Assembly: GCA_012514315.1 (NCBI GenBank) | Contig: JAAZAN010000111.1 | Coordinates: forward strand, 1 to 64,000 | Direction: 5' to 3' | DNA length: 64,000 nt | From: Chloroflexota bacterium | GTDB lineage: Bacteria > Chloroflexota > Anaerolineae > B4-G1 | In this document: in pieces, positions 45,611-54,454 of the stretch | Layout of the letters: every line of letters starts with the position of its first letter | Numbering within the stretch: position 1 is the stretch's first letter | Translations under genes and position numbers: made by a program | Notes under the pieces: generated by a model | Told to the model about the DNA's origin: nothing | Seen by the model: only the letters and a program-made list of their open reading frames with translations | Databases searched by the model: none

Positions 45611-47110
45611 ATGAGGTTCATCCAACGATCCATCTGGCGCATGATGGGTGTGATATTACTTAGTATTGTGTTGTTGGGAGATGCAGGACTCACATTGAAG
45701 GCGAGTGAGCTATCGGGGGAGGCCGCGCCCCTCCCAGCAGGGCCTGCTCAAGGCAGCAACTTGCTGGCGAATGGGGGACTGGAACCGCCGTTCTACTGGC
45801 AGTCTCCCAATCACTATATCGCCCACGGCTGGAACCGCTGGTGGATCCACGGTACTGTCCTGCCGGAATTCGATAGCAGCCGAACTGGACGGCCGTTCAT
45901 GGAAGGCGAGTCCTCCCAGGTGTATTTCAAATGGGGCGTCAATTACACTGCCGGCGTCTATCAAGTGGTTGAGAATGTGATGCCGTGCATGCCCTACAGG
46001 CTGAGCGCGTGGGCGCGCAATGAATCGTTGTCCGGTGTCATCCCGCGCGCCCGGGTAGGTATCGATCCCCATGGGACGCGCTTGACGAGCGGGCCCAGCG
46101 AGGGGGCGGTTCTCACTCTCCCGGCCGCGACGGTCTGGTCACGAGAGCAGACGCAGATGTTCGTCTGGGAGGAACTGACGGTTCAGACCGAGCCGATGGC
46201 CAACACATTGACGGCGATACTCTATGCCTCGCCGTGGAATCCCGATGATGGGCGTGTTTTCTACTTCGACACCTTCTGGGACGCTGCCAGTCTGACGGCG
46301 CTATCGTTTCCTAACGGTCGCCTCCCGGATCCCACTTCTTGGACGCCGTCTGGGTTCATCTACAATGTGTCCGCCACACCCATATTGGACAGCATGCTCA
46401 TCACGTGGAACACGGCGCAGCCAGCATCCACCCAGGTGTGGTACACCGTCGGCAGCGCCAATGCCGCGATCAGTGGCGAAACGCAAGTATATGCTTCCGC
46501 GACCGCGTTGGATGCGACGCCGGTGACGTATCATCGTGCCATAGTCAGTGGACTGCAGACCGGCGACACGCTGCAATTCGTCGCTGCCTCCCGTCGCCCA
46601 GGCAGCGGTACTTGTGTCACCGAGGTGTCTGCCCCTCAGTTGGCGAATGCCTCACTTGCCACTGACCGTGTCCCACCACCGAGTTCCTGGGCGCCCTCTG
46701 GCGCGATTCAGAACCTGGCGACGAACCTGATCTCGGATACGCTGTTTGTGAGTTGGGAGACGCCGGGTTTCCCCTCAACCACACAGGTCTGGTATGATAT
46801 CATCACGGATACCGCGCCGTTCTCTCCTACCTCTGCGATGACCTACACTGTCTATTTTCCGATCGCTAGAGTCGACGCCGTTGATCGCAGTCGCAGCGAG
46901 TTCTCGACAGACCTGAATCTCGCGTTGGTCACTTATCATCAGGCCACTATCGGAAACTTGCAGGATGGAGATACGGTAATCCTGGTGGCCCTCTCCAGTC
47001 GCGTCGAGGGTTTTCAGGCCGTTACCGAAGTGTCGGAGTCGGTGCATGTGGAGATCGGCCGTTCGATGGAAGCCGACATGCCTTCGGCGCCGCCAGTTCT
47101 TGACGAATAG
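45611..47110 (+). CDS. Secreted protein with carbohydrate-binding-like and two FN3-like domains
   Basis: A 499-residue protein with a signal peptide (SIWRMMGVILLSIVLLGDAGL, cleaved near residue 30). The N-terminal domain (about 50-230) starts NLLANGGLEPPFYWQ and has WNRWWIHGTVLPEFDS and MPCMPYRLSAWARN. Two FN3-like repeats follow (about 255-350 and 365-485), each with a WxxPSGxIxN lead and a TxVWYxI strand. The protein at 23683 has the same N-terminal domain and one repeat. Role is unknown; a glycan-binding surface protein fits the setting. The ATG at 45611 is eight bases after GGAGAGG; a GTG at 45602 overlaps that site and is less likely. Confidence 0.75.
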   Translation: MRFIQRSIWRMMGVILLSIVLLGDAGLTLKASELSGEAAPLPAGPAQGSNLLANGGLEPPFYWQSPNHYIAHGWNRWWIHGTVLPEFDSSRTGRPFMEGESSQVYFKWGVNYTAGVYQVVENVMPCMPYRLSAWARNESLSGVIPRARVGIDPHGTRLTSGPSEGAVLTLPAATVWSREQTQMFVWEELTVQTEPMANTLTAILYASPWNPDDGRVFYFDTFWDAASLTALSFPNGRLPDPTSWTPSGFIYNVSATPILDSMLITWNTAQPASTQVWYTVGSANAAISGETQVYASATALDATPVTYHRAIVSGLQTGDTLQFVAASRRPGSGTCVTEVSAPQLANASLATDRVPPPSSWAPSGAIQNLATNLISDTLFVSWETPGFPSTTQVWYDIITDTAPFSPTSAMTYTVYFPIARVDAVDRSRSEFSTDLNLALVTYHQATIGNLQDGDTVILVALSSRVEGFQAVTEVSESVHVEIGRSMEADMPSAPPVLDE

Positions 47111-49353
47111 TGACGCAACGTGGGCGCTTCTGTATTAGCCTGGTGATCTTCATTGGGCTGGCAGTGTGCTACAGCCTCATCACTCCAATTTTCGAGGCCC
47201 CTGATGAGGTGTGGCACTATGCGTACGTGCGGTATCTGGTGGAGCAACGTGCGCTTCCTCCACTGGATGATGCAGGGACCGGAGCCTATCAGGAGGTGGC
47301 GCAACCCCCACTGTTCTACGCTGTAGCGGGTCTGATGAGCGGCTGGGTGAGCGACGATGATCTGGTTGAGCTCATGTGGCATAACCCAGGATTCGGCTAT
47401 CACGCCAGTGGTACGGTCAGTGACAACAAGAATATGCTTGTCCACACGGATCGGGAGCGGCTTCCCGGAGCGGGCGCTGTTCTGGCTATTCGCCTGGCAC
47501 GCTGTGCGTCACTAGCCTTCGGTGTGCTCGCTGTTATCGCGGCCTGGGGATTGGGGCGAGAAGCGTTTCGCAACCAGCCGGGGCTGGCATTGGGTGTGGC
47601 GGGAGTCGTGGCCTTCACGCCGCAGTTTCTGTTCATCAGCGGTGTCGTCAGCAACGACAGCGCCGCGACAGCCCTCGCGACTTGTGCGGTGTGGGCTCTG
47701 GCGCGTGTCGTCAACCGTGGGATGAAACTGCGTCGCACACTGGTTGTCGGTGTACTGATCGGGCTGGCGGCATTGGCGAAGACCAGTAACCTGCTGCTCT
47801 GGCCGCTGGCTGGCGCGGTGCTTTGCCTGGCTGTGCGGCCACGGATCGATCGTGATCAACCTTTCCAACGACTGTGGCCTGGGCTTGGACGTGCTTTGTT
47901 GGCTCTTTCGGTTGCCGTCCTCGTCAGTGGGTGGTGGTATCTGAGAAATGCCCTTGTCTATGGCGACCCGCTCGGCGTTGGAGTGCATGTGGATACACCG
48001 TGGGGGAGACAACAACCGGCGTCGTTGCTCACACTCGTGGGCGAGCTGCCCAAGGTGTATCGTTCCTTCTGGGGGGCGTTCGGTTGGGGGCACGTTGAGT
48101 ATCCAACGGTTGTCTACTGGGTTCTGGGTGGATTCATAGCGCTCAGTCTGGTAGGGTGGATTGCGGCGTGGCGTCGGGCTCAGTCGTCGGGCCAGTGCTG
48201 GGTGTTTCTCCTGTCAGTGACGTGGTGCAGCCTGGTTGTGGCGGCGCTTGCACAATGGATGCGGCAGGTCGAGGCGCCGCACGGACGGCTGCTCTTCCCG
48301 GCTATCGGGGCATGGGCAGTCCTTGTTGTGGGGGGGTGGGCGGCCCTTCCGCGGCCACGCCTCACACGCTTCATCTCAAGCCCTCTGGCACTCATTGTAG
48401 GCGCGCTGACGGTCCTCAGTCTGTTGACACCCTGGCTGGTGATACGCCCCGCCTTTGCTCACCCCCGCCTGATCACCCGGGACAAAGCCGAAGAGATGGT
48501 CGGTGTGCGCGACCTGACGTACGACGGGACAGCCCGTCTGATCGGGGTCAGGCCTGACCGGACGACGGCGCTCCCGGGGGATACGTGGATTGTGCGAGCC
48601 TGTTGGGAGGCGATAGCCCCGATGTCTGCGGACTACACCGTGCTGGTTCATCTCGTGGGACGGGATAACGTGCGCGTGGGAGAGAGACACACGTATCCTG
48701 GACTGGGTCGCTTCCCGACGTCACTGTGGCCAGTCGGCCGAGCGTTCTGCGATGAGTACCGTGTGCAGGTGGAGCCGTGGGCGCCTGTACCGGAGCTATA
48801 CGACATTGTGATAGGGCTCTACGACGCGTCGACTGGCCAACGGTTGGTGACCCGAGATGTTCACGGTGCGAGAGTGGAGTACGCGGTTGTGGAGCAATTG
48901 CGCGTTGCTCCTGATCAGCCAGTTACCGTCTCGCCTGAGCATGCCGCAGACTACCAGTTGGGAACGGGGATCCGATTGATCGGGTACGACGTCTCCAGTG
49001 TGGTTGCAGCCGGTGACCCGCTGACCGTCACGTTGTATTGGCGGGCGGACGAACAGCCGGACGGAAGCTATACCGCCTTCGTTCATCTGCTCGATGCAGA
49101 TGGACAGCAAGTGGCCCAGCATGACAGTCTGCCCCGCTATGGGCGCTATCCGACCCAGGCCTGGCGTGTCGGGGATGTCGTACCAGATGAACACGTGCTG
49201 AGCATACCGCCGACTGCGTCCGACAATCTGCTGATGGATCGGCGCGTGCGCCTGGTGGCGGGTATGTATGATGCGGATACGCTCGAGCGTCTGCTTGCCG
49301 CTGACTCCGACGGACCGCTGACCGACAATCTGATCCGACTGACCTATCCTTGA
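47110..49353 (+). CDS. GT-C membrane protein (DUF2142-like), 747 aa
   Basis: It opens with a helix and IFEAPDEVWHYAYVRYLVEQ, followed by EVAQPPLFYAVAG, the arrangement of DUF2142/GT39-like enzymes that have longer insertions after the first acidic pair. About eleven helices run to residue 440. Two C-terminal modules follow (about 48530-48850 and 48960-49290), the second the clearest copy of all: LIGYDVSSVVAAGDPL, SYTAFVHLLDADG, VAQHDSLPRYGRYPT and AGMYDAD. A 7-G run is at 48330-48336. The GTG start shares a base with the previous stop. Confidence 0.8.
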   Translation: MTQRGRFCISLVIFIGLAVCYSLITPIFEAPDEVWHYAYVRYLVEQRALPPLDDAGTGAYQEVAQPPLFYAVAGLMSGWVSDDDLVELMWHNPGFGYHASGTVSDNKNMLVHTDRERLPGAGAVLAIRLARCASLAFGVLAVIAAWGLGREAFRNQPGLALGVAGVVAFTPQFLFISGVVSNDSAATALATCAVWALARVVNRGMKLRRTLVVGVLIGLAALAKTSNLLLWPLAGAVLCLAVRPRIDRDQPFQRLWPGLGRALLALSVAVLVSGWWYLRNALVYGDPLGVGVHVDTPWGRQQPASLLTLVGELPKVYRSFWGAFGWGHVEYPTVVYWVLGGFIALSLVGWIAAWRRAQSSGQCWVFLLSVTWCSLVVAALAQWMRQVEAPHGRLLFPAIGAWAVLVVGGWAALPRPRLTRFISSPLALIVGALTVLSLLTPWLVIRPAFAHPRLITRDKAEEMVGVRDLTYDGTARLIGVRPDRTTALPGDTWIVRACWEAIAPMSADYTVLVHLVGRDNVRVGERHTYPGLGRFPTSLWPVGRAFCDEYRVQVEPWAPVPELYDIVIGLYDASTGQRLVTRDVHGARVEYAVVEQLRVAPDQPVTVSPEHAADYQLGTGIRLIGYDVSSVVAAGDPLTVTLYWRADEQPDGSYTAFVHLLDADGQQVAQHDSLPRYGRYPTQAWRVGDVVPDEHVLSIPPTASDNLLMDRRVRLVAGMYDADTLERLLAADSDGPLTDNLIRLTYP

Positions 49354-49368
49354 TGATGAGTTCTGAGA

Positions 49369-51852
49369 GTGGCGATGACGTTCTCGACGGGCAATGGCGG
49401 GAGAGACCGCCCGGAACATCTGGACAGTGAGCCCCGTGCTCGGGTTGGATGGTCAAGGATCATCCAGTCGCGCGGCGTGCGTCGAGCTGTTCCATTGGTG
49501 TTACTGCTCGCGTTCTTCGCACAGCTAACCTGCGGCGCGAGATCACTCTCGTTGACGGTTGATGAGCCATATCACATCGTCCGTGGATACGTCTATCTGA
49601 CCAGTGGTGATTTCTGGATGATACCCCTGCTCGGACATCCGCCCTTTGTGGAGGGATGGGCCGCGCTTCCGTTGCTCGTTCAACCTGATCGGCCCGATCC
49701 TGTATCCGCGCCACACTGGCACGATAATAGCGTGCTCTACGTTCAAGACTTGTTGCCGCGATTGGGCTCGATCGAACAGGTTGAGGTTCTCACGCGGGTA
49801 CCGATCATGCTGCTCGCAACGGTCCTGCTGGCCGCTGTGTGGCGCTGGGGCGCTCAACTTGGTGGATGGTGGGCCGCGCTGTGGGCGGCGGTGCTGATGG
49901 TGTGGGATCCGACTATGATCGCCCACTCGCAACTGGATACGACCGACCTGGGTGTGACAGCGCTCGTCTTTGGTTTCGTTGTCCTGTTCTGGAATACCGT
50001 TGCCCGCCCGTCATGGTGGCGGCTTGCCGTGACCGGGGTGGTTGGCGGGCTTGCTATGGGTGCGAAGCACTCCGGCATAGTGATTGTGCCGTTAGCGGGT
50101 GCGTTTAGCATCTGGGCCTGGTCGTGTCCCAGGCAAATGAAGCGCGACAACGCCCAGCCATCCGGATGGATTGTGCCCTCCTTTGAGCGCCTGATAGGCT
50201 CTCTCTGGGTGTCTGTCACCATCGTAGCTATCGCCGTGGGTACCCTGTGGGCGATCTATGGATTCGAGATAGGGCGTCAGTCCGGGTTTCCGTGGGTCAT
50301 CCCGTTTCCCTCGCACATCTCTTCGCTATCGGCGTTGTTCTCTGATCGGGCTCGCACTTCGTTTCTCCGAGGTCATCTGAGGGAGGGGGGATGGTGGTGG
50401 TACTACCCCTATGTCTTCGCTATCAAGACGCCACTTCCCTTCCTGGCCGCGATGGGGTTTTGTCTGTTCCACTGGATGCGCCGTGGTTGGCGGGCCTGGC
50501 TTAACGATCTGCCAGTCTGGCTCTTCCCTGTCATCCTCTGGTTTGTCGCGATGCGCAGTGAGATGCACATCGGATACCGACATCTCTTGCCGACGTTGCC
50601 GTTCCTCTACGTGTGGGTTGGCAAGACACTGGCTTGTGCGGCGCCGCTGCGTCTCCGATTGTCGCGCTGGGGCCTGGCGTTGGGTGTGTTCTGGTACGCA
50701 CTGGGTGCATGGCAGGCCTACCCGTACACCCTGGCGTACTTCAACGAACTGATCGGTGGGCCGGCCGAGGGTTACCGGCACGTTGCTGACTCCAATCTGG
50801 ATTGGGGCCAGAGCTTCAAGGCGCTGGCTGAGGCCATGCGACGTGAAGGTATCTCACGGGTCAATCTCAGCTACTGGACACGGGTCGATCCGGCGTTGTA
50901 CGACGTCTCGTATACGCCTCTCCCACCTGTTCCTGGTACCGAGGATGCTGACTTCCCTAGCTATGCCCCACCTGCTGGCATCTACGCGATCAGTGTGACT
51001 GCACTGCAAGGTATTGTTGTGGCCGATCCCGAGCTCTATGACTGGTTCCGTCACATGACGCCGATGGCCCAGCCAGGCTACGGAATCAATATCTACAGAG
51101 TCGAGATGCTGCCCGAGTCCGGCGGCTGGGTCGCGCAGTGTATTACTCCCACGGCCCCGCTTCCTCAGGAAGAGATCGTGCGGGGATTTGGTGAGCCTGT
51201 CTCCCGTGTAGCCCACTTCGACTGTGACCAGGCGTGGCTCTATCCGGATGGAGGGGAGACGGGCGGATGGTTCGTCCTGCACGATGACGCAGCGCGAACT
51301 GAGAGCGATTGGATACAGACGCATCTCGCCAACGCCCGACTGAGCTACGGCAAGCATCGGCCCAGCCTGTTTCCGCCGTTCTCCATTTATGAGCACTCGG
51401 CACATTCGATGCCGCTAATCGAAGGACGAGCGACGGCGCCTGGGAGTGACGGCGAACTGGTGGCCCCCGCACACTTCGTTGGTCCTCTGAGTTTCCAGGG
51501 GTATCAGATTGGAGGCTCTAGTGATCAGGGCGTGGAGCTTCACACGTGGTGGAGTGTGAACGAGACGATAACCCGACCGTTCTCGCTGATGGCCCATGTG
51601 GTGAATGATGTGGGCCATCCTATCAGTGTGGCCGACGGGATGGGGGTCTCGATCACAGAGCTACGGCCTGGAGATTGGTTTGTGCAGCGCCATCAACTGG
51701 ACCTGACCTTAAGCGACGGCCTCGTCGATGGGACCCTCTGGTATCAGACTGGTGCATACTGGTTGGACACTTTGGAGCGATGGCCTGTTCTGCTTGGTGA
51801 TGAGGCGGTGGGCGATCGGCTCATTCTAGCAGAGGTGGATTCACTACACTGA
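49369..51852 (+). CDS. GT39-type membrane glycosyltransferase, 827 aa
   Basis: Fifth of the paralogs, with an N-terminal extension of about 40 polar residues before the first helix. It has LTVDEPYHIVRGYVYL, LGHPPFVEGWAAL, DPTMIAHSQLDTTD, HIGYRHLLPTLPF, DSNLDWGQSFKAL and FDCDQAWLYPDGG. The module (about 51470-51800) has SLMAHVVNDVG, ADGMGVSITELRPGD and TGAYWLDTLERW. The extension could mean that a downstream start is used, but no better ribosome site is evident. It is most similar in motifs to the gene at 24774. Confidence 0.83.
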   Translation: MAMTFSTGNGGRDRPEHLDSEPRARVGWSRIIQSRGVRRAVPLVLLLAFFAQLTCGARSLSLTVDEPYHIVRGYVYLTSGDFWMIPLLGHPPFVEGWAALPLLVQPDRPDPVSAPHWHDNSVLYVQDLLPRLGSIEQVEVLTRVPIMLLATVLLAAVWRWGAQLGGWWAALWAAVLMVWDPTMIAHSQLDTTDLGVTALVFGFVVLFWNTVARPSWWRLAVTGVVGGLAMGAKHSGIVIVPLAGAFSIWAWSCPRQMKRDNAQPSGWIVPSFERLIGSLWVSVTIVAIAVGTLWAIYGFEIGRQSGFPWVIPFPSHISSLSALFSDRARTSFLRGHLREGGWWWYYPYVFAIKTPLPFLAAMGFCLFHWMRRGWRAWLNDLPVWLFPVILWFVAMRSEMHIGYRHLLPTLPFLYVWVGKTLACAAPLRLRLSRWGLALGVFWYALGAWQAYPYTLAYFNELIGGPAEGYRHVADSNLDWGQSFKALAEAMRREGISRVNLSYWTRVDPALYDVSYTPLPPVPGTEDADFPSYAPPAGIYAISVTALQGIVVADPELYDWFRHMTPMAQPGYGINIYRVEMLPESGGWVAQCITPTAPLPQEEIVRGFGEPVSRVAHFDCDQAWLYPDGGETGGWFVLHDDAARTESDWIQTHLANARLSYGKHRPSLFPPFSIYEHSAHSMPLIEGRATAPGSDGELVAPAHFVGPLSFQGYQIGGSSDQGVELHTWWSVNETITRPFSLMAHVVNDVGHPISVADGMGVSITELRPGDWFVQRHQLDLTLSDGLVDGTLWYQTGAYWLDTLERWPVLLGDEAVGDRLILAEVDSLH

Positions 51853-51864
51853 AGGCAACCTGAC

Positions 51865-51892
51865 TTGCGAAATTGGCTGCATGTGGTAGAAT
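51865..51892 (+). promoter_or_regulatory. Promoter of the DEAD-box helicase gene
   Basis: TTGCGA (51865-51870), 16 bases, TAGAAT (51887-51892), followed by a leader of about 95 bases that contains the hairpin at 51945. Confidence 0.65.
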
Positions 51893-51944
51893 GCAGTGCA
51901 TCGACACATGTTGGCATCGTCAGCGAATACCGGCTGGTAGATTC

Positions 51945-51976
51945 GAGCCCTGCGGTGTGAAGCAGGGCTCTTTGTT
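51945..51976 (+). terminator. Terminator-like hairpin in helicase leader
   Basis: GAGCCCTGC (51945-51953) pairs perfectly with GCAGGGCTC (51962-51970) around an 8-base loop and is followed by TTTGTT. It lies between the helicase promoter and its ribosome site (GAGGAG, 51979-51984). It could therefore stop transcription early and act as an attenuator, or protect the 5' end of the mRNA. Confidence 0.6.
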
Positions 51977-51993
51977 GTGAGGAGTACTCCAGA

Positions 51994-53646
51994 TTGAACG
52001 ATTTCCAGATTTTGGGCTTGCGGACTGAACTACTGCAAGCAGTCAGTGAACTGGGTTATCAGACGCCGACCGCGATTCAGGCGCGCGCTATTCCGATCCT
52101 GTTGTCGGGTCGAGACATGATGGGCCAGGCCCAGACTGGCACGGGCAAGACGGCGGCCTTTGCTCTGCCCATATTGAATGGACTAGACCTGGATCTTGTG
52201 GGTGTGCAGGCACTGGTTCTGACCCCAACACGGGAACTGGCGGACCAGGTTGCTCACGCTATCCACGAGTACGGGCAGCATCGGCAGGTGCGCGTCCTGC
52301 CGGTCTATGGCGGGCAGTCCTATAGCCGTCAGATCAGTCGTCTTCAGCGGGGCGTTCATGTTGTGGTCGGCACCCCAGGTCGTCTGCTGGATCTGTTGGG
52401 GCAGGGCGTCCTGAACCTTAGCAGTCTGCGCTTCCTGGTGCTCGATGAGGCAGATGAGATGCTGAACATGGGATTCATCGAGGACGTCGAGGCGATCCTG
52501 AGTCAGACGCCTACGGCGCGTCAGACCGCCTTGTTCTCGGCGACGCTGCCTGAGCCGATCCGTCGGCTCTCCGACCGGTACCTTCGTGAACCGGAACTGG
52601 TTGTGACGAGCAGTACCCGATTGACTGTGGATCAGACAGAGCAGCGGCAGTATCTCGTTTCTGAGTCCGACAAGTTGGCCGCCCTCCTTCGCCTGCTGGA
52701 GATGGAGGAGGGGATCAGAAACATCCTGAACTTCGTCCGCACCAAGATCGGGGCTGGAGCACTGGCTGAGGCGCTGCTGGAGCGAGGTGTTCAGGCCGAT
52801 GCCCTACACGGCGACCTGACTCAGCCGATGAGGGAGACGGTATTGCGCCGCTTCAGGGATGAGACACTCCCAGTAATGGTAGCAACGGATGTGGCAGCTC
52901 GTGGTCTGGATATCGACGATATCTCCCACGTCATCAACTATGATGTTCCGTTGGACTCGGAGGCGTACGTTCACCGGATCGGGCGTACGGGGCGTGCCGG
53001 AAGGACTGGCGTGGCGATCACCCTGGTCACTCCACAGGAACGCTGGCGTATGGATCGGATTGAACGGTTCACGAAACAGGCCATCGCACGGGCCACATTG
53101 CCCGGGAAGGCCGATGTGCTGAACCGACGCAAGGAACGCTTTCTCAGCCGATTGAGTGATCGGTTCACACCGGAACTTGTCGATGATGAACGTAGAATGG
53201 TCGAGCGACTCGTCGAGGCCGGCTATGATCCTGCCGATATCGCTGCCGCAGCACTTCGCCTGGCTCGGGAAGGTGAGAGACAGTGGGCTGTGGACGAGAT
53301 CTCCGAAATCAGAGAGCCAGCAAGGCGTGAGGTAACAGCTCGTCGCACGGGGCGGCGGGATTCCAGGGCCGATGGAAGGCGCAGACAGCGAGCAAGATCT
53401 CGTTGTGAAGCGGGCATGGTGCGGATATCGATCAATCTAGGCAAGGAACAGGGCATCCGTCCCGGTGATGTTGTAGGCGCCATTGCCAATGAGGCGGGCA
53501 TTCCGGGCAAGGCGATCGGCGCTATCGACATTCAGCGGCAACAGACGTTCTTCGATGTGGTGGATCAACATGCGGAGCGTGTGCTGCAGGGCGCGGGTCG
53601 GTGGAAGCTGCGGGGGCAGCCTGTCATGCTGAAGTGCGTCGACTGA
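51994..53646 (+). CDS. deaD: DEAD-box ATP-dependent RNA helicase
   Basis: A 550-residue helicase with every expected motif: Q-motif region (GLRTELLQAVSELGYQTPTAIQ, residues 8-29), Walker A AQTGTGKT (46-53), PTREL (78-82), DEAD (151-154), SAT (182-184) and HRIGRTGRAG (327-336). A basic stretch (RRTGRRDSRADGRRR) links to a C-terminal DbpA-type RNA-binding domain (about 472-548, VRISINLGKEQGIRPGDVVG). Relatives (DeaD/CsdA, CshA) unwind structured RNA in ribosome assembly and mRNA decay, often in the cold. The TTG start is fixed by GAGGAG ten bases upstream. The long leader with a terminator-like stem suggests regulation after initiation. Confidence 0.95.
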   Translation: MNDFQILGLRTELLQAVSELGYQTPTAIQARAIPILLSGRDMMGQAQTGTGKTAAFALPILNGLDLDLVGVQALVLTPTRELADQVAHAIHEYGQHRQVRVLPVYGGQSYSRQISRLQRGVHVVVGTPGRLLDLLGQGVLNLSSLRFLVLDEADEMLNMGFIEDVEAILSQTPTARQTALFSATLPEPIRRLSDRYLREPELVVTSSTRLTVDQTEQRQYLVSESDKLAALLRLLEMEEGIRNILNFVRTKIGAGALAEALLERGVQADALHGDLTQPMRETVLRRFRDETLPVMVATDVAARGLDIDDISHVINYDVPLDSEAYVHRIGRTGRAGRTGVAITLVTPQERWRMDRIERFTKQAIARATLPGKADVLNRRKERFLSRLSDRFTPELVDDERRMVERLVEAGYDPADIAAAALRLAREGERQWAVDEISEIREPARREVTARRTGRRDSRADGRRRQRARSRCEAGMVRISINLGKEQGIRPGDVVGAIANEAGIPGKAIGAIDIQRQQTFFDVVDQHAERVLQGAGRWKLRGQPVMLKCVD

Positions 53647-53674
53647 ATCAAGGACCATCTGGCCGTCAGTCTTT

Positions 53675-53697
53675 CCGCCTGGATCGAGGCGGCGTTT
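53675..53697. terminator. Hairpin between convergent helicase and hxlB genes
   Basis: CCGCCT (53675-53680) pairs with AGGCGG (53687-53692) around a 6-base loop, with CGTTTC after it on the plus strand and AAAGAC on the minus strand. It is short, but its place between convergent genes suits a terminator. Confidence 0.4.
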
Positions 53698-53712
53698 CGG
53701 CGAAGGGCGCCT

Positions 53713-54276
53713 TCACTCCAGATTGGCGTGGCGGGCGAGCATCTGAGTCGGGGTGAGACGCAGCTCATCCATGAGCTGCACGGTGACCAGGTCGAGCAAC
53801 AGGCCCAAGGATTGCTCAAAGAGTGTTCCCATTGGCTGTATCGATCTCAGTCCTGAATCCTCAGCCAGCTTGGGGGTGGGAGCTGCTATCACGATGACAG
53901 TGTCTGCCTCGGTAGCCAGAGGGGAGCGATCTGTTGCAGTGATCAGGGCGATGTGCGCCCCTGCGGCCCGGGCGCACCGGGCGTGTCCGACCAGCGAAGC
54001 GGTCTGCCCTGAGGCGGACCCTAGAACAAGCGTATCCGCTGGTTCGATAGCCGGCGCGGTGACCTCTCCAACAACGTGGACGGTAATCCCTAGATGCATC
54101 AAGCGCATGGCGAATCCCCGCATCTGCAACCCGGACCGACCTTGCCCGTCCACGAATACTCGTGGCGCCGCGAGGATACTCGAGCGGAGTGTGCCTAGCG
54201 CCGCGCTGTCGACCGATTGAAGGGCGCCGGCCAGTTCCTGAAACAGGAGTGGTAGCAATTCACTCAGTGTTGCCAC
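53713..54276 (-). CDS. hxlB: SIS-domain 6-phospho-3-hexuloisomerase-like protein
   Basis: A 187-residue single SIS domain. It has VFVDGQGRSGLQMRGFAMRL and HLGITVHVVGEVTAPAI, a close fit to the phosphohexuloisomerase family, then LVLGSASGQTASLV where most homologs have SGSGET, and an ELRLTPTQMLARHANLE C-terminus. The enzyme isomerises 3-hexulose 6-phosphate to fructose 6-phosphate in the ribulose monophosphate route. The partner synthase (hxlA) is not in the window, so the role here could be in sugar-phosphate supply instead. The GTG start has AAGGA upstream and a consensus promoter at 54384-54411. Confidence 0.82.
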   Translation of the reverse strand: MATLSELLPLLFQELAGALQSVDSAALGTLRSSILAAPRVFVDGQGRSGLQMRGFAMRLMHLGITVHVVGEVTAPAIEPADTLVLGSASGQTASLVGHARCARAAGAHIALITATDRSPLATEADTVIVIAAPTPKLAEDSGLRSIQPMGTLFEQSLGLLLDLVTVQLMDELRLTPTQMLARHANLE

Positions 54277-54383
54277 AGAAATCCTTCTTTCTCGAGAACG
54301 TCGATGGATGGATGCACTCCACGTGCGACCCGCAGGGATATTTCACGAGAATGTCTCTCGACTGTGATTCCAGACAAGAGCAG

Positions 54384-54411
54384 AGTATAATGGCCAGCAA
54401 GCGGCTGTCAA
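54384..54411 (-). promoter_or_regulatory. Promoter of hxlB-like gene
   Basis: Minus-strand TTGACA (54406-54411), 16 bases, TATACT (54384-54389). The leader is about 100 bases long and contains the perfect palindrome TTCTCGAGAA (54289-54298) and the inverted repeat CGAGA-n5-TCTCG (54346-54360). Confidence 0.75.
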
Positions 54412-54454
54412 CGCCCGGTTGATACAAGACAGGTGTTGAGCCGCCGAATACGAC

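Noticed and set aside
54384-54391. Plus-strand TATAAT (54386-54391) as the promoter for the gene at 54455
   Set aside because: No -35 hexamer at a suitable distance; the same bases form the minus-strand TATACT of a much better promoter.
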